Assembly (NCBI GenBank): GCA_963989385.1
Contig: OZ022513.1
Location: 22,013,928-22,077,927 of the forward strand
Reading direction: 5' to 3'
Origin: Ctena decussata
Taxonomy: Eukaryota; Mollusca; Bivalvia; Lucinida; Lucinidae
Length of the DNA: 64,000 nucleotides
The position numbers were made by a program, and so were the translations under genes. The notes under the pieces are model-generated. The model had not been told where the DNA came from and did not search any database. It saw nothing but the letters and a program-made list of their open reading frames with translations. Each line of letters starts with the position of its first letter. Within the stretch, counting starts at the first letter, position 1. Shown in pieces: positions 35,019-45,693 of this stretch.

Positions 35019-35124
35019 TATCCCGCCGTCGATGGAATTCAGGCTTCCTCAACACACAGCCTTTCATCGCGATATGACTGAAATCCGATTGAAAGGGACA
35101 CTGACTGATTTGATTGACTGTTTT

Positions 35125-35281
35125 GTTGCTTTACGTCCACGGTAAACAGTTATGGTCATGTCGGGACGGCCAGTTAACCTAACCACACTATTCCTGGGCA
35201 GGCTTAGACCTCCTAAGCGGTTAACCAGTACAAAGTGCACATATTTTAGCCAGTAACTGACAACTGCCCTTCTTGAATCAG
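35125..35281 (-). mobile_element. SINE-3 body, inverted
   Basis: Complement of the body at 35384-35540 (TTCTTGAATCAG, GTAACTGACAACTGCCC, CCTGGGCAGGCTTAGACC, ACGTCCACGGTAAACAG). Confidence 0.7.
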
Positions 35282-35284
35282 AGG

Positions 35285-35540
35285 AGCCGGGCCGCGTAGC
35301 GCAATCGGTAGGGCACCTGACTCATAAGTCAGAGGTCCTTGGTTTGAAACCCGGTCTGGTCACATACTTTTGTTTCTGCTTCCGCTGATTCAAGAAGGAC
35401 AGTTGTCAGTTACTGGCGAAAGTATGTGCACTTAGTACTGGTTAACCGCTTAGGAGGTCCAAGCCTGCCCAGGAATAGTGTGGTTAGGGCAACTGACCGT
35501 CCCGACATGACCATAGTTGTTTACCGTGGACGTTAAGCAT
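35285..35540 (+). mobile_element. SINE-3, tRNA head plus body
   Basis: The head (35285-35362) has A box TAGCGCAATCGG and B box GGTTTGAAACC. The anticodon-like loop CTCATAA is in a stem shifted by one base, so this is not a clean functional tRNA. The body runs from GATTCAAGAAGGACAGTTG to TTACCGTGGACGTTAAGC. Confidence 0.7.
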
Positions 35541-35640
35541 CAACTCAATCAAAATCTTGAGTCAGCGGAAGTAGAAATGAAAGTAAGTGGCCAGACCGGG
35601 TATCGAACCCAAGACCTTTGACTTATAAGTCAGTTACAAT
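35541..35640 (-). mobile_element. SINE-3 head, inverted
   Basis: On the minus strand: GACTTATAAGTC, GGTCTTGGGTTCGATACCC and GGTCTGGCC, a tRNA-like 3' half with a good B box. Confidence 0.55.
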
Positions 35641-35659
35641 ATCAATGCCATCTGACTAT

Positions 35660-35868
35660 CATGGGCAAAACGGGAAAAACATGAGTCTACCAAATTAGCC
35701 TGCGCAAACGCGCAGTTTGATAGTGATTTCACTGTCTGCTTACACATATTGTGCCAGAAAACAACAAAAGTTGTGATCAGGCTGCGTAGATGCGCAGGCT
35801 GATCAGAAATTTCGCTGACCGCACATGCTCCAAAAGACTATTTTTTCTCATGGTACGGCGCATTTTAT
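35660..35868. repeat. Degraded foldback element with ATGCGCAGGCTGATCAG core
   Basis: AGCCTGCGCAAACGCGCAGT and GTAGATGCGCAGGCTGATCA, with a right edge CATGGTACGGCGCAT. Distantly similar in layout to MITE family 1 but different in sequence. Confidence 0.4.
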
Positions 35869-36084
35869 GATTTGATATTACCAAGTTAGTGTAACGAAGT
35901 CTAACCCCAACTGGCCATACGGCCAATAGGCTATGGAAAAACTTTTAGCCTTTTTACCCATTTGTCTTATACTGCGTCTGATCTGGGTCTGTACTGCTGA
36001 TTTATGTCCCGTGTGTGGTTTGCTGGGCTTTAATTGGGGCAATTTGGAAATAGGTGTCGTAGCAGAGGTAGAGGCGTACAGGTT

Positions 36085-36425
36085 TGACAGCACAGTCGGA
36101 GTAAAGAACACAGACCTTTGAGATGAGATGCTACCGAAGACTAATGAACATTTCGTACAAGGATTGCGTAACCAATGAGGAGGTTCGCAGAAAGATCCAA
36201 TCCGCCACTGGAGAATATGATGAATTCCTGGCCATGGTCTAGAAACGGCCACGTCTCCAGGTTTTCTGGCTTAACTTAGGCGATTCAACGGGACACAGTG
36301 AAAGAAAAAGGAGATTTATAAAGTAAAAAAAAAGAGGTGGGCAGACAATATAAAAGAGTTGACGGGGATGGACATTGCCAGCTTAACCAGAGCAGCTAGG
36401 AACAGGACAAAGTGAAAATGGATTG
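36085..36425 (+). pseudogene. Dead non-LTR retrotransposon (LINE) fragment, C-terminal reverse transcriptase region
   Basis: The plus strand encodes TFEMRCYRRLMNISYKD and then TNEEVRRKIQSATGEYDEFL, followed by a TAG at about 36240. After shifts of frame it resumes as RWADNIKELTGMDIAS and LTRAARNRTK. This resembles the conserved tail after the fingers-palm region of RTE-like animal endonuclease/reverse transcriptases. Stops and frameshifts make it inactive. The clade assignment is from memory of the motif and is moderately sure. The upstream catalytic part is absent. Confidence 0.6.
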
Positions 36426-37317
36426 TCTCTCATATTTCAAAATCTTCAAACTATCATTTTTATGCCCCCTGTGACGATAGTCAGGTGGGGGGGCATTAAG
36501 ATTTGCTCCTGTCTGTCCGTCCGACCGTCCGTTTGACCTTTGACCTTTTAACTGAGGAGAGCAACCCAGGGCCTCATGACCCTCTGATTTTGTCGCCCTT
36601 GGTTAGCAAGGTGCATTACATGCATAGACCACACACACACCCAACCCCGCTTCTCCTCGTTGACAATGATCGTAGGTATCAGACACATCACAAAAGATAT
36701 TCTCAGGACGGTCGCGAGAGCTGATGCTTTTATTTCTTCCTTAGACATTTTGTTTCGGCTTTAGCCGTATAACCTTACTATTGCCGAATTGGTGAATTCT
36801 AATAAATTATAAATCATGTTGCTGTGTGCAACACCAAAACATCTGACCAGAAAGTAAAATACCACAAGAGGATAAAAGGCTAATCTTGAATTCCTGATTT
36901 ATGGTGCCAATTCTCAAGAGCATAAACTAACTCATTCTGACCTGTGTTTTGTAAAGGAGATTTGGAGCAGTCTGGTGCGTGCACTTATGGAGTCCTTAAA
37001 GGCTTTCAGCGCATTTAATTTTCATACGATAATTTTTTTCCCATATCCATAGTTAAACATGTGACGTAGGAGCATGAACAGACCACCACCACCACCACTC
37101 TTGTCATTTTTTTGCACTTGCAGGTGCGCGTTAAATGTATCCTCGATATTCATTGCAGGTGTTAGAAAACTGTTTCTCGAACTAACATCACTGGCAAAAT
37201 TAAACGCTAGAAGTTTCAAATGAAGTCAGCTGTAGATTCTAATTGACAGCAACATCACACGTCATCGTTACGTGTACAGTATAGCAAAGAATCTAAACAA
37301 AACAGCTGCAGCGTATA

Positions 37318-38210
37318 AGGGACGAGTCATTTATTGTCAGCTGGGGGGGGGGGGGGGGGGGGCCGGGTACATTTAGGGGGGGTCGGAATTTTTTTTGGTA
37401 ATGTACTGGGGGGTCGGAAATAAAAAAGCCTTGGAGCAGGGGGGGTCATATATTTTATTAGGCATATTGGGGGGGTCAGAATTCTTCACCAGTCCTTATT
37501 TTTAAAAATGTCTCAGCTTCTGGGGGGCTTTGCCCCCAGACCCCCCCCCATTACTCATAAAATGTCAGACTCTTTTCTTTCAAACTCACAACTTAAAACT
37601 TTAAAGCCTTTATGGAAATGACTCAAAAGAAAAAAAAAAAAAAAAAGCGTTTCATTGTAGAACAGTATGAAAGTGTCTATAAAATCATGTCAAGTAGATG
37701 ATTTTGTGCTCAATTAAATTTAATGTCTGCATTTGTGATATCAGCTCTCCAGGTGCCTTTTCATTAGCAAAAACACAGCCCCCAGACCCCCACCACCCAG
37801 AGTCCCAATTAATATTATTTACAGTTATAATTATTAAGCATTCAACAAAAAGATTTCCGGATGGCCATTAGCAGAAGAAAAAATGCAAGAAATGCAGACG
37901 AAGTTTAAACAGACCATGATTACATGTAATTAACCTGTTAGAATAAGAAAACATTCTTTGTGTTTCATACAGCTAGGTTTTGATTGAGTTCAGTCTGACA
38001 TAAAATAGGTAATATGGTATGTGTGTGAAGGGTAGCTGGCACTGGGGATAGGTGGGGGGGGGGGGTCATAAAAAATTTTGTCACCTATCTGGGGGGGTCG
38101 GAAAAATAATTCAGGTGAGACTGGGGGGGTCGGAAAAATTTTGGTGAACCATATGAAAATGTACCCGGCCCCCCCCCCCCCCCCCACCTGATAATAAATG
38201 ACTCGTCCCT
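37318..38210. mobile_element. 893-bp element with poly-G/poly-C terminal inverted repeats
   Basis: AGGGACGAGTCATTTATT then a run of 20 G and CCGGGTACAT at the left; the complement at the right (38150-38210). The inside carries at least six GGGGGGGTCGGAA motifs, G-strand on both flanks. No ORF. It lies inside the 9-kb segment. Confidence 0.75.
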
Positions 38211-39204
38211 AAAGAGGATTTCAGCCGTATGCCTAGATTAGGACTGTAAAGCAGAACATATTGGTCGAAACAAGATTTTATCTGCCAACAGACATATTTT
38301 ATACCATGTCTAGCCGTCAGTCTAGTCAGAGCTCCTTTGGTTTCTCAGGGGCTCGCGGCCGCCAGATGTGGGTGGGGTGTGTATAATCGCATCAGTTTCC
38401 TCCGAAAATCATAAACAAAGTCGAACATTTTGTCAAGATGGGCGGTGTATGACATAGGACCTAATTTCAGTGAGAGTTATCCACGAGTATATTATGCGAA
38501 TTTTAAAGCACTATAATATTGTGCAGCCAAATAATGCCAGAACACGGCACTCGATAGGCACATGCGTGTGCCAATATGGAAGCTGTAGAAAATTATCGAA
38601 CAGATACACGTGAAATGTGATTTAATGACAGCTTAATGTACCTCTGAATCTCCATTAGTAAACTGAGGGTTAAGTTGGCATTAAAAGCCATCATTAAGTT
38701 AATGAACGTTTATGCAACAGGGTAAAAGCTGGCACTAAATTAATGGCGAGTTAATGGGGACTTAAGTTGGCATTAAGATTTAATGGACTTTTATGCAACC
38801 CAGCCCAGGGCTTTAAACGCTCAGATATAACCTTAACTAATCTGCGCATCCACTAATTTTGGTTTGGTTGAAACAATATTCTATTTCAATTAATTTCACC
38901 CACCTGCACGGGAAGGCGCTAGGAAGTGGCAGCTGTGTCCTATGGACACATTTCTAGTTGATCTAAGGTGGTGGATAGATAAGCTACGTACCGGGCTACT
39001 TTTCTGATAGATACTGGCTTAAGAGCTCAATATTATTTTCTGTTTAATATCGCACACAGAAAGCCCATTAATGAGCCAAATTTAATTGGCAATGCATTTT
39101 AACTTTAGATTCCTCTGGAGCTTATCGATACTGTAACGGATTTTTTCGGCTTTAGCCGTATAACCTTAGTGTTGACCTACATTTTATGTATTTAATTGGT
39201 TAAT

Positions 39205-39575
39205 ATAAATACACCGGGATTTTGATGTAAATATTGTACTTTCGCTTTCTCTTTCTACTTTCAGTTTCAATTGACTGTTGGCCTATAAACCGTGTCGTGA
39301 TGAATCTAGATATTTAGGTCCAAGGTTATATGTGGAGCCGTCAGCCAATCAATGCTCATTGTTATGTGCAACACAGACAGGCCCCAATCAAAATTCAACA
39401 GCATTTCCGAAATAGAAACCCCAACACCAACAACAAATATGCATATCAACATGTGCATCCGTACAATCTGATCAGCACGTTCGATATCTTACATGTATCG
39501 GACTCATACATATTATAATACACACTTCTATTTAATCTAAGCCTTTTATCCTTTTTTAAAGATATTTCTTGCTTC
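39205..39575 (+). repeat. Dispersed repeat family 3, copy 2
   Basis: Opposite orientation to 13990-14470, with CTTTCGCTTTCTCTTTCTAC, TGTTGGCCTATAAACCGTG and ATGCATATCAACATGTGCAT. Confidence 0.65.
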
Positions 39576-40110
39576 CATCCAGTTTAATTCGATAGTGACT
39601 CAGGTATTGCGCAATAACCAATAACGCAGGGGAGAATGTTTATTGTTGTTATAATTTGCACCATCTGGACTCGAGAAACCTTTCGTCTTAGTTACTCGGG
39701 GTCGGGAAAGATAAGACGAGTGCACGCGTTCAGGCAATTAGCTCATTTCTCTTCGTGAAATCAGCTTATTTGATGTTAATCTAGTGTCTTTTCCTTGTTT
39801 TAAGTGATAACATTTAGTTGCGTTTCGTAAAAAAGTAATAGCCAGATGTGGTAGGTAGAAAGGCAAAATTATGGAAATGCAATGTGAAGCGGAAAGGCCG
39901 ATTTCACACTATTCATGATCATTCATAATGTGATACAGAACAGAACAGAACAGAACAAAACATACCTTTATTAAATCTCAGGTCATTTAGACATGACATA
40001 TGAGTAAATACAACAAAAAGATATTTAAGAAGCGAAGCATGGAAGACCTTTTGTAAACGAAGCACGGTCGTTGCAATAACCATATATCACCTCGGGTGTT
40101 TAGGAGAGGT

Positions 40111-40149
<39 letters not shown>

Positions 40150-41984
40150 CTGATGCTAGCAAGCGTTGGAATGTGGAATGTTTAGCATCACTTTCTACGG
40201 CTGCCAGTCCCAGGTCCCTATAATATGGTCAGCATGTACAGCAGGTAAACGGTAAGTTTGGAAATTTCTTGGTGGGGGTTAAAATTAGCTAACAAATAAA
40301 GAAGAAAAATATGGGTATAAACTTGAAAGCGCGAAAACAAAATATAGATATAATTATTTACTTTTTTACTTTTGATACAGCTAAAATTATTAAACAAACA
40401 AACAAAAAAAAAAAGAAAAAAAATCATGGAAAGTTTAAGTGGAAATTTAAAAATTTACCTTTTGCGCCAGATCACCTAAGTCTAGTCAGTAATTATCTCT
40501 TTTGAGGTCGCCCTCTGAATGGCATTATCTGTAACCTTTTGGAGCGGTGCTTATCAATTAGAAAAGTACAGCCAAGCCCTCATGGCATACACTATCTCAA
40601 TTTTTCCAAGAAAAATGAAGTGATACAAAGAAAGGAACCCACATGTGGTATTCACACGGTTTAGTTTGTCATAACATTAAAAGTTATTTTAACCCTTGTT
40701 AAAACTGGTAACCCGTTTTGGGGACATATACAAAACGTGCAGAGCCAGTTCTGACGCCGCGGCGCTGATCAGGGTCTACAGTTTGCTTAAAAGAATTTTT
40801 ATGCAAAATGCAATAAAAAGTAAAGCATCCATCAGGAATTCCTGCGACTTGAAATGGACACATCCTTTTCAATAAATGATAAGGACGGACAGGTTCACTG
40901 GTAAAAAAGGGTTGCTTTGTTCTTTATATAATGAATATTTTCTAGGTTTATTTAAAACATTTATTTTAAAGAACGTCCGTGCAAAGCCGTAATAATTTTC
41001 ATAAACAATCGTATTTACTCAAATTACATGTATTTACTTGAAGACTCTGCAATCATAGATTGCCCTTGAGAAACAGTGTTATCTGTTCTACACGGTGTGC
41101 TGTGCATCTCTGTCCTAATAGCAACCAAACAACCAGTGTTGGTTGCTTTACGATATAAGGCGTATTTCTGTTCTATTCTATTCTGTCCCGTACCACTAAG
41201 GCTTCGAAATTTTCCTGTCACTGAATTTTCGGTCGGCGTTTTTATTTCTTCGGAGTTATTAGACGCTAGCATTTTTTATTGGAGGAAAATAAATTCCTGC
41301 ATTTCCGCCGCCACTTCCCTGGCGATACGTGTATGCGTTCCAAACAAAATCCTGGCCGTCACTCAGAATTCGGCTAGAAGGCCGTACAGCTCGAAGAAAA
41401 TACAACCCTTACCTCTTCACTGCGGCTGCTCGATACCTGTTTATTGGTGACACGCATTGTATTTCTTGGTCGGCAGCAGGCAGGTGCACACGTGATGTAG
41501 CTAGCGAGCTTAAAAACTTTCTAGAAACGACATGGGCTGACGGAGAAACTGAGTCTTTCTGTAAAACAGCTTTTGACTTCCACTAGGCCAATCGGTTCTC
41601 CCTCAGTTATATAAATAATCTAGTTATCGATTGGTTTCAGCGCCAGTGTGACGTTGAATATGTGTGACGTCAAAACCAATACTGGTTGCATTCGGGTTTC
41701 TGCCAATGTCACCATAGGCATGCAATGCCGCTCTGAGTTTCACTGTTGGCCTCAGTGCCTCTACCACTGAAACCAGTATTGCCGACCATTAGCTGTCAAT
41801 ACTGCAGACAACTTACGGCATGGAAAAAATTAATATGGCGAAGAATTTGCGTCATTCAATATGGCAATTTACTGAGCCCATCATAAACACTTGAGTTGAC
41901 ACAGGAGAATTTCCCCCCACAATTTAATGAAAGAAAATTAGTAAAACTACAAATTTGTAAGCAAAGAAAAATATTGGACCTGCA
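39576..41984. other. No gene proven; GC-richer segment at 41030-41590
   Basis: Overlapping frames of 80-125 codons exist on both strands at 41024-41586. None has recognisable domains. An ATTTATATAAC box at about 41607 on the minus strand could be a TATA element. Evidence is insufficient to call a gene. Confidence 0.4.
40111..40149. repeat. Run of 39 G
   Basis: Uninterrupted G homopolymer. Very long for genomic DNA and a likely assembly weak point. Confidence 0.9.
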
Positions 41985-42155
41985 ATGGTGCTATATGCGC
42001 CATCATCCGTACCAATGATACCATTGGTGCCATTGGCTCTACTAACAGAACTGCCAGTGGTGACATTTGCAATTTTGTCAGTGGTGCCAACGGTTGCCAA
42101 TGGCACCATTGGATGCCGATACTGTGCAGGGTTTTACGGTTGCCACTGATACCAT
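41985..42155. repeat. Cryptic repeat of CCATTGGTGCC / GCCACTGATACC words
   Basis: CCAATGATACCATTGGTGCC, TTGGCTCTAC, GCCAGTGGTGAC, TTGCCAATGGCACCATTGG: imperfect repeats in both orientations. Confidence 0.5.
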
Positions 42156-43503
42156 TCTGTCTGTCTGTCCGTCTGTCTGTCTCTTCAAAACACCTGTCCC
42201 CTGTTCTATCTCTTGCCTAGGCCTACTTTTCTATTCTTATTTCATTATCATTTGTTTAATATCTCGTGATACGAATGATTCGAATGTGTTGTTCAGATGT
42301 CGACCACAATGTTAAAATCAGTCAATTAGTCACCAATCAATTGATCAATCAATCAATCTCATAACACATAAATGATACCGATGTCAAAATTGTTTTTTGT
42401 TTTCTTTTTTTCCACAATTTTTCATCTCCTCTATCAGGCTGGTAATCCCATCCACCGACGAGAGGCACACAACCTCGAAACAATGCCGTGTGTGCACCTC
42501 TGGGACATCATGACGGCGATCTGACATCGACCCCGTGTGTTCACTGGGTAGTGAGTGGCATCGCCTGAAATGGTGCCTTAAGCCATGTGAATGCATCGAA
42601 TACTCGAATCAGCCTACACATTTCAGCAAATTAATCATTAATCTTTACTTTTAGGTTTTAGAGTCTTCAGATTTAATTGATCATATACGAATGTGAATAA
42701 GGAATACTCATATCAGACGACGCAAGCTGTATACACCGAGTATAGGTAGGGACGACAGAGGCACTGTTACAATGAAAGGGAAAATATTTAATCCCGTCTG
42801 CATCCTTTTGTTGTCGTAATTTTATTTTGAGCTGCCCTATTATTTAGATTTTTTGTTTTACTACTTATAAAAAGTTTTCAAGGATTTCTGTGCTGTTGGA
42901 CGGAGTTGGATACAACTACTAAAAACGAGCTATCCATGCAGCTGTGCTACAAGTTTCTTGTTTCAGTTTTTTTTATTGGGGTCACAATGTAGGTTGGTTG
43001 CAATGTAGGTGGCGCCTATTTCATATTATCTAGAATAAGTGCGGTATCATAATTTTCAAATTATCTGAAAGAAACTATAAATTGTTTTGAATTTCTATCG
43101 AGCAGCCACACAATCTAAATGACAGCGGTCAGATGTCGTTGTCTACGCCCATGGGTGGAAGCAGTCTATTGGACGTGACCGTATCAACGGGCATTTTTGA
43201 TTCATATGATATATGAAACAGCTTCACTGACAAATAAATGAGTCTCAAGAAAAATAATAACCCGCATGATGCATTTATTGGCAAATGTCACAGGTATAGG
43301 TTAGGTACATCATACACTTGTACTGTCTTGCGGTACAAAGTAAAAAGATAAGCAATGATCAGGAATTTATACAATCAAATCTCACATCCCGCTCTCAAAA
43401 CGAACAGGGAAAGAAACACACACACAAACGGAAAATTGACACAAGTACACGTAGGTCAGCAGCAAGTATGGCCATTTTTTTGATGACACACAGCAGAACA
43501 AAT
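42156..43503. other. No gene recognised
   Basis: Contains a CAAT-repeat tail at 42308-42358 that may be a lost SINE-2, and short ORFs only. Confidence 0.5.
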
Positions 43504-43738
43504 GAGCCGCGACACGACAAAACCAGCAATGTGGTTGTGTGCCTATCGCAGACTCAGCTCAGCCTGGGCATCCGCCCAGTCTGATCAGAGTCATTGCTGT
43601 CCGCATGGAGGTAGCTTAAACCCTTGGCTATCCATTGAGCACGCAACGAAGGGTCTGATCAAACTGGGCGGATGCCCAAGCTGATCTGAGTCTGCGCTGG
43701 GCGCACAACCACTTTGTTGGTTTTGTCGTGTCGAGGCT
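43504..43738. mobile_element. Palindromic MITE family 1, copy 16
   Basis: Full-length copy with AAAT on both sides; one substitution in the last bases of the right terminus. Confidence 0.88.
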
Positions 43739-44472
43739 GAAATATTGATGAAATAATGCTGCTACAAGATGGAATAAATAATATTAGAAACTCCTACAGC
43801 AATGACAAGCCTATTGTTGAAGAGATCGTGTGTCTTTCAAATATAGTCTGTTTGTTTACTTTTGCCTTTGTAAGAACATCGTACTCCTCTGTTGGGGTAC
43901 ATGTACATAAGACTTAATGTCTACGTATATAATGGTATATTTGATATTGATGGCTGCTAGTCTAAGCGTTTTGTGAAAGCTATACTTGTATAAATAGATC
44001 GCTGATTTGTGCAAATGAAGGCCACACATCAAATACTTTATTTCAACAGCCCCGCTTTGAAAACAACAGAGCCGTAGTTGATTGACATGTCCCTATTTCC
44101 TTAATTCTTTTTGTTCCGTACGATTTGTTTAGTTTGTGTCATAACTTCTCAGGAATCATCCAAGCTTGAGTCTTCAAACTTTATACACATATGTACAATG
44201 ACAATTGAGCATTATGATTTTAAAATCTGGTTCATAACATCCATTTTACCTTTATTTATTCATTCTTCTGTATTTTCATTCTAAAAAATGTGTCAGTGTT
44301 CTGAGGACATATGCACATTTTATTTCTGTCTTTGTCGACAGTTGAAATTTTGTTTCTCATTTTTTCAGATACTTTATAAGCTCACGCTAGAATCCTATAT
44401 ATAAGAACTTGGTATGTAGATAAACAGTGAGTTGTCCCTGTTTTTAGCTTTTTTACGTCTCCCTATATTTTG

Positions 44473-44700
44473 AGGGGGTGGTCGGGTTGTGCGCTGTGCT
44501 GGGTATACCTTTCAATGCCCGGGCGTCCTACAGATTTGGAACATTGTAGGGCAAGGGACTACTGTGCTACAGTAGGTGCGGGCAGAGATTGTCTGGACAT
44601 TTTTTCTCTCGTCTATCATTATCTTATTTCCCCCTCTCTGGGAGACGGCCCGGAACACTGTCTCAAAGGGCCGTTAATCCTAAAACAGTTAGTCAATCCA
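44473..44700 (+). mobile_element. SINE-2, copy 2
   Basis: Same ordered words as copy 1 (GGGCGTCCTACAGATTTGG, GGGAGACGGCCCGG, TGTCTCAAAGGGCCGTTAAT) with a short tail. Confidence 0.7.
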
Positions 44701-45063
44701 ACCCCTAAATTTTGAACAATGACAGCTTGTCTAAATTTTGTCGAAGATAAAACTTTCATACTTAGCAGATGATTGAGAATAAGTTTCTAGGCTCAAAGTG
44801 TTTGTTCATTGGTTCTTTTTGCTGATCATACATTTTGAATTTACAATTGCAGTCTAGATTTTTAGGCTAAACTTATTCTTTAAATATGTAGTACTTCATA
44901 TCAAATAGCAGCAAAACGGGGTTGTAGTTGGATCTTCCGACAGTTCTAGTTCTTAATCCCGTTACTATAAAAATCAAGTTGGACAACATACGTCACGACC
45001 AGATGATGATAACTTTATATAGTTTGTGTTTCAAAAATAATCTCAAGCCAATTAAGAAAATCA

Positions 45064-45286
45064 GGGGCCGTATTCATAAAGCCACATAAGTCGTTGCTAT
45101 GCGGTTGCTAAGGCTAAATTTCTTTGAAGGAGATTCCCTACAACTATGAAATTTGGTCTGGAGGAACAGTCTTTGTAAGACTGTTCCTCCAGAGCAAATT
45201 TCATAGTTGTAGGGAATCTCCTTCAAAGAAATTTAGCCTTAGCAACAGCATAGCAACCACTTAAGTCGTTTTATGAATATGGCCCC
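45064..45286. mobile_element. Foldback MITE with GGGGCCGTATTCATAAA ends, full copy
   Basis: Nearly perfect 223-bp palindrome. Arms include TTGCTAAGGCTAAATTTC and AGATTCCCTACAACTATGAA; the centre is GGAGGAACAGTCTTTGTAAG. Confidence 0.85.
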
Positions 45287-45672
45287 AGCTTTTTTCAGGT
45301 CTTCAAAGTTCAATTTATGTCGTAAAGCACAGTTACGTACTCAGCAGTGACGTCCTTTGTCTATACCAAATTTTACCATTTTATGAAATAACACTATTCA
45401 CCAGGATACTTCGGGAACTGACCTCAGTCATGGTCAGATTTCCGAAGTGTCTTGGTAAATGTTGTCATTTCATAAACCAAGACAGTTACTTCAGACATAT
45501 GACATAAGTACGGTGGTACTGTTTTACGACATTGAAGTTGACCTTGAAAGGCGTGAGATTTAACTTATTTTCTTACCTTTACCTGATCTGACAATTTTAC
45601 TGCTGGGTACATAGTTTTGAATTGTATGGAGAAACCAACAAAGCAAAGACCATACATACGCAATATTGTTCA

Positions 45673-45678
45673 TTTAAT
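45673..45678 (-). promoter_or_regulatory. Possible polyadenylation signal of LRR-3 (ATTAAA)
   Basis: ATTAAA on the minus strand lies about 15 bp beyond the LRR-3 stop codon. It is the second most common animal poly(A) hexamer. It would give a very short 3'UTR. No transcript evidence is available. Confidence 0.35.
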
Positions 45679-45693
45679 TGACAAGAAAACATT

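Larger units (their letters stand above)
29808..38812. mobile_element. 9-kb segment bounded by inverted GCTGGGTTGCATAAAAGTCC ends
   Basis: The first 23 bp at 29811 (GCTGGGTTGCATAAAAGTCC + ATT) occur inverted at about 38783-38805. Both ends have a second GTTGCATAAA-CGTT word about 110 bp further in and many TTAAGT/CATTAA words, so each arm is about 165 bp. The interior is a mosaic of other repeats. It may be one large non-autonomous element that received many insertions, or two separate copies facing each other. No transposase found. Confidence 0.5.

Noticed and set aside
35285..35362. Candidate functional tRNA (CAT anticodon-like loop)
   Set aside because: The anticodon stem-loop is one base short, the acceptor ends do not pair well and the sequence continues into a repeated SINE body with copies elsewhere.
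41024..41586. Possible gene with frames of 82-124 codons on both strands
   Set aside because: Frames overlap in opposite directions, none has a recognisable domain, and no consistent splice sites or poly(A) signal were found.
42384..42596. Minus-strand frame rich in His/Arg/Cys
   Set aside because: Only 70 codons, no known domain, no splice context, next to a SINE-like CAAT tail.
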